Assembly (NCBI GenBank): GCA_004835665.1 | Contig: RBKR01000010.1 | Span: 558,001-622,000, forward strand | Direction of reading: 5' to 3' | Origin: Phoma sp. XZ068 | Taxonomy: Eukaryota > Ascomycota > Dothideomycetes > Pleosporales > Didymellaceae | DNA length: 64,000 nucleotides | In this document: positions 9,285-19,084 of the stretch, in pieces | Numbering within the stretch: position 1 is the first letter of the stretch | Layout of the letters: each line of letters starts with the position of its first letter | Program-made: the position numbers and the translations under genes | Notes under the pieces: model-generated | Database searches by the model: none | What the model saw: the letters and a program-made list of their open reading frames with translations, nothing else | Told to the model about the DNA's origin: nothing

Positions 9285-11929
9285 TCAATTTCCACTCCTC
9301 CACCCAATGTTCCATATCATGTGGGCTATATCTCGCGCCGTGTTCACTGTACCTACTACTCGACCTATTATGCCGGGTTGCTGCGGGTTCTCGTCTTCGT
9401 CTTCGAAAGGCATAAACATGCCCGAAGTTGTTCGCCTTAGTACACTAGAGTCTGATGCTCCTATAGGTGATTCATCGGGGTGTATCGAACATGGGTCAGA
9501 TGGGGTGGGGGTGCTGGCCCTTTTCACTTCGTAAGCGCCCGCGGGGTTGAAGGCAACGTCGTCCTCGTCATCATCTTCGGGAAGAAGAAAGCTACTAGAA
9601 GAACGAGATGATCGCAGGCTTTCCTGGGACCTGGAGGGTGATAGTCGACTTGACCGGAAGAATCCTAGGGAATGTGTGGGTGGCTGCTGTGTGACGTCGG
9701 GAGAATCGGTTCTATCCTTGAGAATCGTGGATGGTAGCTTCACTATCGTCTTGTTCTCTCCACTTATGCTCGTTTTCGAGTTTGTTCGCGAGAAGGGCCG
9801 CTTTCTCCTCGACCTCTTCATCATCATAACGCCTTTATTTGACGAAGAGTCATCGTCTCGATACTTTGCCCTCGGATTATGGTTGAAATCCTCTTCGTAG
9901 CCCTCGTCTACATCTCTGCATTCCACGGAGATGCATTGCGCGACTTTCTCGTCGAACCGGATGTGCTTCCCTTCTCCGTGTTCTGGCGTCATTAGGCCAG
10001 ATGTTGACTGTGAGGAGAAATAATCGGTAGTGTCTCGGATAATAGTGCGGGTTGGGATCAATGCGAAGTAGGACGCAGTCGCACGGCCGACAAATGGTCG
10101 CCGTCTCCTCCCCTCGAAAGATACGCTAGTCGTTTGCTGTGCTTGCCATGCTGCGGCTTGACTGCCTAATGACGATGCAGAAGTGGACTTCTGCAACATC
10201 ACCTCGGACATGTTCCGCTTCTTCAAGATCGGCTTCTTGTTCAGAAAGGAATTCGACATGGACAAGCGGCTCGTGGGCTCCGAAGTAAACTGGTTGACAG
10301 TACGGTTCGTAGAAGACTGTAAGGGGCCATACAGCCATGTCACGTCGTTCTCCTTCAACCTAATTGGGCATCAGTCTAAGCTGCGAATGAAATGGCTACG
10401 CGTGGCGAACTTGCCAGTTCAGAGAGTCAGGGGTGACGGTCCTAAGCCCGAATTGCGATTTTGCCCACTGCCTCCATGAAGCGTTCTCTAACCTTGAGCG
10501 CTCGCGGTACACGCTGCGGTGCTTAACGATATGCCGCCATGATGACCAAATATCCTCCTCCTTCCAATCGTATGAGAGGTAGTCGACGTGCTGTGAGGGC
10601 TCAGGGCGCAGGTTCGTGTCGTCCTCGGACACCGGAACGTGATCGGGCGTAGACGCCGGCGGGTGTGTGGGCGATGGTATGTCAGTGGCAGGCAAGGGAC
10701 TTGAGGGTGGCGCGTCTGAGTCAATGTCTTTGGGATTCTCTACCACCCAGTAGGCTGGTTGGTTGGTTGGTTGGTATTCATTTTACGTCTAGTTGATGAG
10801 GATTAAGTCCACCATCTCGCCTCCCGAAGGGCATATACGACGTGCTAAGCTATGGAATTACAGTGCTGACACACTACCTTAGAAAGCATTTCTTGCCTGC
10901 GCGGGTATTGCTACCATTTCAGAGCTACAGCTCCCCGTCCAGTTGGGGAGACTGAGCAGTGTGTGTACATCAGGGTGGTTCCCTTGTGTGTATTCAGAGG
11001 CGGTTGAGTGCCATGAGAGAGAGTAGGAAAGAGTAGATGGGTGTGAAGAGCCGGTGCCCTGCCGAATCGAAGCCGTGGCTCTGCGCGAGGAGAGCCTTTG
11101 TACTAGGCTTGGCCATGCCTGTGTCTGAGGAGATAGGTGTAGTAGGAAGGCAGAGCCAGGCCTGTCCTTCTTCTTTATCCCCAAGGGTCGTGAAATCTAA
11201 GGCCATGCTGGCTGCCTTGTTTGCGTGTTGTGTCAGGTCTGGGACGCTGACAGTCGGTCTTCAGAGAGCTGAAAGCAGCTCTCATCGTTGTGGGTGTGGA
11301 GAGCCGGTGCTCTGTCGAATTGCGCCGTAGCTCTTCGCGTGGAGAGCCTTGCGGTAGGCCTGGCGATGCCCTTATACTGCAAGAACAAGGAGTGGCAAAA
11401 CTGTCTCCTTGTCTTGCTGGTGGTTGTGGCCTTCGACCGAACGTGAAAATCTAAGTAGCGCACGCGCCATTTTGAAGAGATTTCAGCTCAGCGAAGAGCT
11501 GAAAGACAAAAGAGGGCAGCGCGCCTGCCACAACGCCTGCAGCGGGGAGAGGACGTTGGGAAACAGATTTAAGAAGGCATTTGAGTCGTGTTTGAACGAA
11601 AAATCGATGGAAATCGACCTTTCGCTGACCTGGAAAAGTTGATGTTCGGTGACCACCCAGTAGGCGGGATAGGCGAGGCCTTCACCATCACTGCTGCTCA
11701 ACTCGTCCTCCGACTTAGTGTCGAGCGACAAGCTACTTGCAGTCGTCGACCGGATCGACGAGGACCACGACGAGTTCAACGACGAGCGCAGGTCGGAAAA
11801 GGAGTAGCTGTTCCTGCGCACGGCAAACGGGGCCTGGTTGGAGTCGAAGAACGAAGCCTGTGAGGCGGACGGATGGAGCGGGGCATGCTGCGACAACATC
11901 TCTTCTGTGGGCGCCATAACATTTGTCAT
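9285..11929 (-). pseudogene. Reg1-like PP1 regulatory subunit (DUF1752), split by a retroposon
   Basis: The gene starts at 11929 (MTNVMAPTEEMLSQ). Coding runs 11929-11652, is interrupted by an 896-bp insertion, resumes at 10741-10415, and continues after an intron (10414-10360) at 10359-9285. Removing the insertion and one target duplication restores one frame of 1680 nt (559 residues). The DUF1752 (AreA GATA-like) domain reads YDWKEEDIWSSWRHIV, then LENASWRQWAKS, then TVTPDSLNW/LKENDVTWLYGPLQ across the splice. Near residue 345 is KHIRFDEKVAQCI, a RVxF-like PP1-docking motif. The C-terminal IIGRVVGTVNTARDIAHMIW is typical of the family. Reg1 proteins direct protein phosphatase 1 in glucose repression. 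The intron has a GC donor (TG|GCAAGT). Apart from the insertion I see no lesion, so the disruption looks recent. Confidence 0.85.
10756..11651 (-). mobile_element. SINE-like retroposon, copy A (full length)
   Basis: This 896-bp insertion is flanked by a perfect 14-bp duplication (ACCACCCAGTAGGC at 10742-10755 and 11652-11665). Read on the minus strand it begins CACCGAACATCAAC and ends in a short tandem ACCA/AACC tail after AATGAATACC. It has no long coding frame of its own. Two related internal segments of about 70 bp carry the stem GGCTCT...AGAGCC followed by CGGCTTCGATTCGG or CGGCGCAATTCGA. These loosely recall tRNA-like A and B boxes (for example ATGGCCAAGCC). A variable target duplication, a simple-repeat 3' tail and a 5'-truncated sister copy point to retroposition by LINE-type machinery. 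The partner LINE is not in the window. Confidence 0.8.
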
Positions 11930-14679
11930 TGTGCCTGCGCGGGCTCAATGGCCTCGCGATGAATGCGTGTATAGCGGACCAAGACCTTCCTCCTCAAGAA
12001 TCCTGCTGGCGGGCTCGACATGCGGCCGTGGCCGGCGACGGCCGTTTTGTACAGGAGCAACGGGGGTGGGCGCGAGGGAACAAGGAGAGTGCGGGGCGTC
12101 GTATTGTTGTGGCTTCGCAAGGAATGGGGACGGGCGTAGGAGAGAGGATGCATGGGCGCCACAGATGCAGACTTTATGCCGCCGCGCGTGGGGAGCGGCA
12201 TTGGGATGCACTTGCAGTGATATAGTTTGCGCCTTGGCTACGGCAAATGCTTTTGGTGTAGTGAATAGACTGGTCCATCACGCAAATGGCGGATCCGCAG
12301 TAGACATTAGCCGAGTATGCCAGGAAATGTCGCAATTACGGAAGTGGCTCGATCTGATCGGAGCAATGGAGATCTCACATGAGAGACGACGGCTGACGGG
12401 TCTCCAGTTTAGGTACCAAGACATCGAGCGCATCATTCATCGCTACATACGTATGGTGTAACGTCATTCTGGGGCAGAACGGCCCCGCATGCTGCGGGCA
12501 GAATCATGGCGCGGACCCTGAACCGCACGCAGCTACAGTGCTCAAAATTGCTGAAAGCACAGGCATTCGTCATAATCGAGATAGCAGTTTTAGCGCTGAG
12601 ACCGAGGTGCAGCTAGCGCGTCTTGCAGCACACAGCGCATCGAGTAGCATCAATGCACGTCCTGCTGCCGAAGCCAGTACGGCAGTCACCCTCGAGAAAG
12701 CACTCCTCGCAGCAGACCAGCACTGCCGGGAACGATAGCAAAAGGCAGCAGGGCGACAGGACAGCCAGATGACCACAGTCGCCGACTGCTGCCAAAGGAA
12801 CTTCGGTCGCAATGCGTTGCGACAGCTTCGTCCGTTCAGACGCAGGCTGCGGTTCTGGGCACATTGGTCGGAGGAAACGCTGTCAATCAGCGTCCCCGAG
12901 TGTATTTGTGTTTTCCGCAACGCCATTGCGCGCTCCGCTGGCTTGCGTGCGCTATCTCAAGGCTGAGTACACGTTGCGATCGGGGTGTGTGAGACGCTGT
13001 TCACGATTTACGAATAAGAGGATGGGAGTGGCTAGAAAACTATGACATACTGCTTTATCACCGCTGTACAGTAAGCTCGTCATACCAGGCCATGACGTGG
13101 GGGAAGGAATCAGACGGAGTATGAAGCAATACGCTAGCTGATACCAGCTATACTCGGGTACGACTGAGACAAAGGGGGCCAATTACATCATTCCGGTCGT
13201 GGAACGTAAGATATACTCAGGTGCCTCCCTCACGCCAAATGTACAATACTCCACCCGCTCACAACGCTCCCTTCAAATATGAACCATCGTAAGGATCAAG
13301 ATGGCTCTGAGGCAAGATCGTTCTCATCGCCTTGTGTTTAGCTACTCACGCCTTCTAAGCCCCTCACTGAGCAAGATGCTCGCTTACTTCGCCGCTATGG
13401 AAAGCTCCCAGTAAGAGAAGGTCTGCTTAATCACCAACTTGAGGTATCTTCCGTTATGTTCCCCTGTACGAGCAGAAACTGACTCAACTCGTTCGGAGGG
13501 ACACAAGTATTTTGACTCGGGTGACTTTGCTCTGTCGCACGCGCATAGAGTATCCGACATCGGCCATATACAGACTGGAATGGAGCACCCTTTGCGCGGG
13601 AGCATATCTCATCCCCTATCTCCTGCACCTGCCGGCTGCAATGTTCAGGACGTTCCCAACGCACAAAAGAAAGGTGCGGAAGTGATCAAGACAGGAGAAA
13701 CCAGCAACCTCCATCAGCAGACGAGTGCTAATACAATCGACCAAGCACAATAGTACACATAGTGCAACTTAGAGTACACTTGAATCTAGCATTTAGTCTT
13801 ACAGAGCCGTAGCCACTGTATCACTTGTATAGGGGTTATAGGCAAGCAGGTTACGCACGAATCGCGACAAGATCAGATTACTATCGCGCCTTTGGGGGAT
13901 AGAGCTCTCCTCCTAATTCAACTTGAGGTTTACAAGTGCACCATTCTTCGCTCGGAATGCTTTTCATGACGCTGGGTACATGCCGACTACAACCCCCCCA
14001 GGTAGCTTTGTCTGATTGGGTCGAATTAACAAACAAAACTTACGCACAAAATTCTCAAATAATACTTACTGCAAACTTCACACTTCGCCTGAAAACACAT
14101 GTTGTCTGACAAAGGAGCGATGAGACGATACGGAACACCTCGAACGAGATACTGGTTCACTGTAACGGTTGGATGATCAGTAGCGAGACTCTAGGAAGCC
14201 TTACTCTTATAGTTCACGAGGTAATCGCATCTGGAATGTGAATCCCATTTCGTCCTGGTCATGATGTCTAGGAATTCAAGGTCGCCGATGTGAGAACTTG
14301 GATACGCTCTGACAAACCAATCACGGGGTCCAACGAGCTGTCGTCCCATCACGTCGCCGATGTTTCTAACGTCGCCGATGTTTCTAACGTCGCCCAGGAT
14401 ATTTAAAGCCAAGTTTCGACAATTCTAATCGGCGATCAGGCTAGCTCCTGGAAAGCCGTCGAATCCGTTCATTACCCGCCAAATGCACTTTGTGTTTCAG
14501 CGGTCCATTTGGAACTTCTTTTATCTTGTTGTGCGTCTATTGAGTCACGCTCGTTGCAACCGAGTAATGTTGTGTAGAGTACTGCCTGACCTAAGCAGTC
14601 ATGCTAGACTTGCAAATGAACGGAGTCGGAAGCTATTGTTTTCTGTCGTTTGTGCCAATCTCTGTCAGGTTCTGCTGAG
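11930..14679. other. Long gene-poor stretch
   Basis: This starts with the promoter side of the Reg1-like gene. Open frames at 12538-12738 and 13439-13753 have no recognisable motif and are not called. A short tandem repeat at 14353-14388 is listed separately. I see nothing else that can be supported. Confidence 0.4.
14353..14388. repeat. 18-bp tandem duplication
   Basis: GTCGCCGATGTTTCTAAC occurs twice in a row; partial variants (GTCGCCGATGT, GTCGCC) flank it at about 14281 and 14389. No function is apparent. Confidence 0.8.
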
Positions 14680-15061
14680 CCTCTTTCTTCGACCAGAACA
14701 GGCGGCAGAGCTTGTGAAGTATACAGAAGAGTTTGCAGAGCGAAAGGTAGCTTCTGCAAATGTGACGGTGTGGACTTTGTCTGATAGAGTCACTCGCTTC
14801 CTCTGCCGATACCAAGATGAGCTTTCGTCGCAAAGAAGCACTGCTAGGGACAGATCCGACGCCGATATTTCTGGTGATAAGTGCAAGGTGTATTTCGCAC
14901 AGCTAGGCAGCAGGATCTACTTCCATGAAGTGGACCCCGAGCGTACGTGTAATACAAATGAGAAAGGTTTCATGGTTGGAGCCGCTAGCAAACAGAAGAG
15001 AGCCTTCAGCATGAGGCGGGTACTCGCAAGTTCACCTCTTATTTGCTTGCGATGTTTCTGA
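14680..15061 (+). pseudogene. Decayed Fot1/pogo-like transposase fragment
   Basis: The frame LRPEQAAELVKYTEEFAER, then LSDRVTRFLCRYQDEL, then GDKCKVYFAQLG and NTNEKGFMVGAASKQKRAF lines up with the Tc5-type DNA-binding region and the first catalytic block of the transposases at 35451-38182 and 51125-53043, where the motif is NMDEKGFMIGV. Here the catalytic Asp of NMDEKGF is replaced by Asn (NTNEKGF). The N- and C-terminal parts are not recognisable. It is an old, inactive copy on the opposite strand from most other copies in the window. Confidence 0.65.
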
Positions 15062-16405
15062 CTTCTCTTTGATTCATATGCTTTCGTTTCCCAATCTGCC
15101 TGCATCGCTTTACGTCTCCATGACCGCTGCACCTGCAGCCAGTACCGCTACTAAGCTACCTGTTATAAGCCCTCCTACCGCCACCGAAGCGCCATAACAC
15201 TGCCTCTCGAAGCCGGGAATTTTCCTCGGATTACGTAGTGTTGTGCCTCGAAATACCGGTGAAACCCAACAAAGAGCACCAAGATGCTGATTTCAATAAA
15301 TGACGCACCTAGGGGCTTGCCCAGACGTCGCAGCTCGTTTGACGAGTGCATTTGCGAGTCCGCAGTGGAGGTTCGTGGGATTGTTCGAGGTGTTGGATTG
15401 CAGGGAAGAGTTAAGGCGGAAGAGTTGGGTTATTGCTATGCCGATGGACGCAAGAGAAAGCGAGGTGCGGAGCCAGGCTCAGAATGTACGTTCTGTTCAG
15501 ATGTTAGATGTTACAAATTTTTCTAAGCTCCCTCTACCTAATGTGGTGGGGAAACACGCACCCAGGGCCAGATGGTCCCTAGCAACACTGCCTTTGTTTT
15601 CTCTTTCCACACTCCCCTATTTTATCCAGATTCTGCTCCGCCACCCTGTGTCTGTGCTTTGTCCCTCCTGTTCGTCTTTCTATACCTCCTGTAAGCTGTT
15701 GTGGTGGGTTTCTTTCCATAACGTCTGCGGTGCCTTCTTGCGCCGCAGTGCCGCTCGTTTCCAAAGTAGAGGCCTCTGCATCGCGAGAGTGGAGGGGCGA
15801 TGTACAGTTGACATCGTCTTGGAGGGTGGATGTTGCAGGTGTTGGTTCCTCAGCGTAGCGAGCAGCCGTCGTGGAAGATGGAGCCATTGCTGCTACTGTC
15901 TGTTGTGCAGTGCGACAACTCCCATATTTGGAACATGGAGACTTTTCGGTACCGGTCAATAGTGTGCGCTCATCTGCGATCCGCTGTTTATTTCCAGGGC
16001 CAGCGCTACCACACTCGCACTCGGTTTCGTCTGCACGCCTGTCGGTATTGGTGGGGTGCGTGTAGTGGCAAAACTCTTGCAGACAGCATTAGCATGGCGT
16101 CGTCACTAGGCTTAGATGGTTGCGGAAGCCACAGTGGGGCGGGATGCGATGTCGAACCGGCCTGGGCTTGTGGCGGGGCTGCGGATGTTTCGCTTGCAGG
16201 ACTCATGAAGAGTGGCTAGCGTGAAACCACAACCAATAATGACTCAAGAGTGCAGTGCTGAACCCCCACGACAGTATACCATTTATGATGAGTAGCTCAT
16301 ATCTATCGACTTAAAATGTGTATTAAGAAGATGTACGTTTAAATTCAATCGTGGCATCATTCAAGGTGTTTCCAAGATAACAGAAGATTTGCTGAGAAGA
16401 TAATA
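15062..16405. other. No supported gene
   Basis: Several overlapping open frames occur on both strands, including a Ser/Thr/Ala-rich one at 15579-15959 (minus), but none shows a motif, signal peptide or convincing splice structure. Confidence 0.35.
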
Positions 16406-18251
16406 ACGTCATCGGCAAGCGAGCTGCCAGGGCAAGCGACCTGCCACCCTCACTAAGGTCTTGGCCCTTTGTATGCGTATAACTCAACACTACAACAAGC
16501 TACTATAGTGCAGAAGGTATTAAATTACTTGTTGTTATCTACAAAATCTTTTTTATGTTTGCGCGAGTTGTGTCCCTCTTCCCTACAGATTGTGCAGCGA
16601 CGTTTACGCCCTCTGCCTGTACCTGTTCGTGACCTACCTTCGCGCATTTCCTCCTCTAGCTGTGCTTCAACATCCTCTTGAGCAAGTAGCTCATCTGTCT
16701 CTGCCTTTGATAGGTCCCCTCCCTTCTGTATCCTCTTTTTTTTGCGTTGTTTACGCTCAGATGCAGCCTTGTTTGCCTTCTCAAGACGTGTTACCTGAGC
16801 TGCTAGCAGCGCCTGTGAATGCGCCATCATATGAGCGCTTTTCTTCAGCTGATCAAGCATGTCAATGATAGAAGCAGGCGAGGAGCTTTTATGCCGTTGT
16901 ATGCGATTGCGGATCAGCGTTGATTGAGCCTCTATCTCATGGGCGTTGCTTGGTGTTTTGGCTTCCCAGGGCGTGCCCCCTGGTGCTGAAGGCGTGGGCG
17001 TGCGAGGCTTGACTTCAAGCTTCGACAACACAGCCTCTGGGTTGTGTGGAACAATACCAGTTGCCTTAAAGCTTGATTGAATGTTCTTCTCTGAAAATGA
17101 GCTGTCAAACACCTCTATAAGGAGGCTAGGAACGCTTTCTTGTCAATGTGCTCAATGTGACTGTTTGCCAAGCCCCTGATTTCCTCCCTGTACGCCCGCT
17201 TCAACGGCGCGAAACAGCCCACGTCAAGCGGCTGCAGCAGGTGCGACGCATGTGGAGGCATGCAGAGAGCAATGATCTTGTTCTCCTCGCAGAGATCCTG
17301 GAAGGCGAGCGACTTGTGGCTCTCATGGCCGTCAATGATAAGCAGCACATGACTACCCACCCTGCGGCCCTCTGTATGCTTGATGAAGTGCTTCAACCAG
17401 GCTAGACCATGCTCATTTGTTGTCCAGCCATTGTCACTGACACTGATACGCCAGTCTTTTGGTAGGTTATAGTACCAGGCCTTGTCGTGGTTCTTTGCTT
17501 TAAAGATAAGGAAGGGCGGCATAGCCCAGCCTGCTGCGTTGATCGCTGCGATCAACGTCACCCACTCACGGTTGCCAGGTTGAACAGCAATTGGCCGATT
17601 GCGCCTCTCTGAGGCTGTAACAGCCTTAACATTTCCTCCAGCGCCCATGGTGAAGCCAGTCTCGTCAAAGTTGTACGTATCTTCATCTAGGATGCCGTAC
17701 TTCGCCTTGACGTTCCGTACAAGGTCAAACCAGGGCCTAATAATTGCTGGGTCGCTGCACAAGGCTCTCTGGCGATCGCGCTGTCGAGTCAATCGCGATT
17801 TGAGCTGAGACTTGCGACGAACGAGGTTGCTGGCCCATTTCTCCCCGACCTGGCCGCCATCGTGTACGGCGAGCAGTTGGTTGGCCATGTCACGCACGTA
17901 ACCCAGCGTAGGGGCAAATCCTCGCGCATCTAGCTTCTGTATGCATTGGATAATAGCCTCCTCCTCGTACTTAGTCAGCTTTGATGAGTTGGGTTGAGAA
18001 TCGCGTCGTGATGTTGTTCCAGCGCGTCGCGTCCGGAAGAGTGCTTCGAGGAACGCCATAGATTGCAGCAGCGCGTTTGGTGCTTAAAGAAGTATCAGAT
18101 TTAATTGCTTTAATTGCCAAGTTAATCCTGTCTTCACGAGAAAGTGATTCAATGTTTAGTTGTTGAAACATGGTTGTTGAAAGTTGAGATGGTTAGAAGC
18201 TTGGTGAGGGTGGCAGCTCGCTTGCCCTGGCAGCTCGCTTGCCGATGACGT
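16406..18251 (-). mobile_element. Fot1/pogo-like DNA transposon, nearly complete
   Basis: The 1846-bp element has near-perfect terminal inverted repeats of about 45 bp and a TA on each side (16404-16405 and 18252-18253). The repeats begin ACGTCATCGGCAAGCGAGC. Each end contains two copies of a motif close to GGCAAGCGAGCTGCC, likely transposase-binding sites. The interior is the transposase pseudogene on the minus strand. TA target duplication and this transposase type place it in the Tc1/mariner-Fot1 group. Confidence 0.88.
16525..18171 (-). pseudogene. Fot1-like transposase with two frameshifts
   Basis: The start is at 18171 (MFQQLNIESLSREDRINLAI). The Psq helix-turn-helix contains RAAAIYGVPRSTL. 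An extra T near 18038 breaks the frame before RRAGTTSRRDSQ. The catalytic core then follows in one frame with the three aspartates in NFDETGFTMG, LLIIDGHESH and LLQPLDVGCFAPLK. A second one-base shift near 17120 separates KKAFLAS from EVFDSSFSEKNIQSSF. The C-terminus has the conserved RTPTPSAPGGTPWEAKTPSN block, a basic coiled-coil region and a zinc-knuckle-like CTICREEGHNSRKH. All key residues are present, so only the two shifts inactivate it. Confidence 0.88.
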
Positions 18252-18807
18252 TACGTCAACTTTAGTGTAAATGTTCCTCTCGAGAGTGCTGGATTTGTTT
18301 TCAACACGGAAAATCAATCGATTTTTGATCGCAAAACTGACGCAAAATGATATCGGCGGCATCTGATATTCATGTGGGCAAAGCAAAAGCTTGCAGACTT
18401 TACAACAATCAAAGCTTTGAAGCTAGGTTGTAACTAGTAGCTTTACGTTCGTGGTGGGGGCTTTTGACCTAGTACTGTTGTACTAAAGTTAGACATTGAA
18501 TTTACACATTCGCGGCATTAACACTACGCGGCATTTAGAAACTATACTACTGTCAGATAGAACAAGCTGGAGTGAGGTCGGATCTGTACAATCGAACAGG
18601 GACCGCCCGGCTTGGCACACACTAGCAAAGGAGTCAGAGCCAGCCGAACACGGTTGACACAACAGAAACACACATCATCAATATCATCAAGTTACATCAT
18701 TGCACGAATATCATACCATCTGACAACTACTTACTTTTAAAACCAGGGAGTTGATAGACAATAGACAATAAGTAATGAGACTAAATATCACGCTTTTAGG
18801 GCCTAGT
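18252..18807. other. No supported gene
   Basis: AT-richer sequence between the Fot1 element and the presumed LTR of the gypsy element. Nothing recognised. Confidence 0.35.
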
Positions 18808-19084
18808 TGTAACGGGTGCTTCTTACGTTACCTAGGGTAGCTAGTCCTTGATGATGTAAGCCGTAGGGATGTTAGATTGTAGAAGGGTATCGCGATTGAG
18901 TGGGTCGTAATCAAGTATCTCACGTAGGGTATTGATGCCAAAAGGGCATGAACAATATGCTAGGAAGATTGTAATCTTGACTACGAGGATGCTAACTACA
19001 CTGTCTTGAGGTGCCTATATACACGATGTTTCTTGGGGGGTTAGTAGGGTTAGTCGGGCACGTCCTCACTAACCCACTAACTGG
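18808..19084 (-). repeat. Probable 3' LTR of the gypsy element
   Basis: This is non-coding sequence directly after the pol stop. On the minus strand it contains a TATA-like GTGTATATAGG and ends CACCCGTTACA. The boundaries are inferred only from position and the terminal CA, without a partner LTR or target duplication. Confidence 0.35.

Noticed and set aside
10900..11350. A tRNA gene inside the retroposon, from B-box-like TTCGATTC stretches
   Set aside because: No cloverleaf can be folded with a proper acceptor stem and anticodon arm; only a loose resemblance to A/B boxes remains.
11483..11929. A 148-residue protein read continuously from 11929 to 11483
   Set aside because: From residue about 94 the frame runs into retroposon sequence; the gene continues on the far side of the insertion.
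12538..12960. Possible retrotransposon gag-like frame
   Set aside because: The translation is Ala/Arg-rich without zinc knuckle or any neighbouring pol; not supportable.
15300..15962. Overlapping long frames on both strands as genes
   Set aside because: No motif, signal peptide or splice structure; Ser/Ala-rich translations are expected from such base composition.
18570..18660. tRNA- or primer-site-like sequence near CCCTGTTCGATTG
   Set aside because: No full cloverleaf and no adjacent LTR internal region; coincidence.
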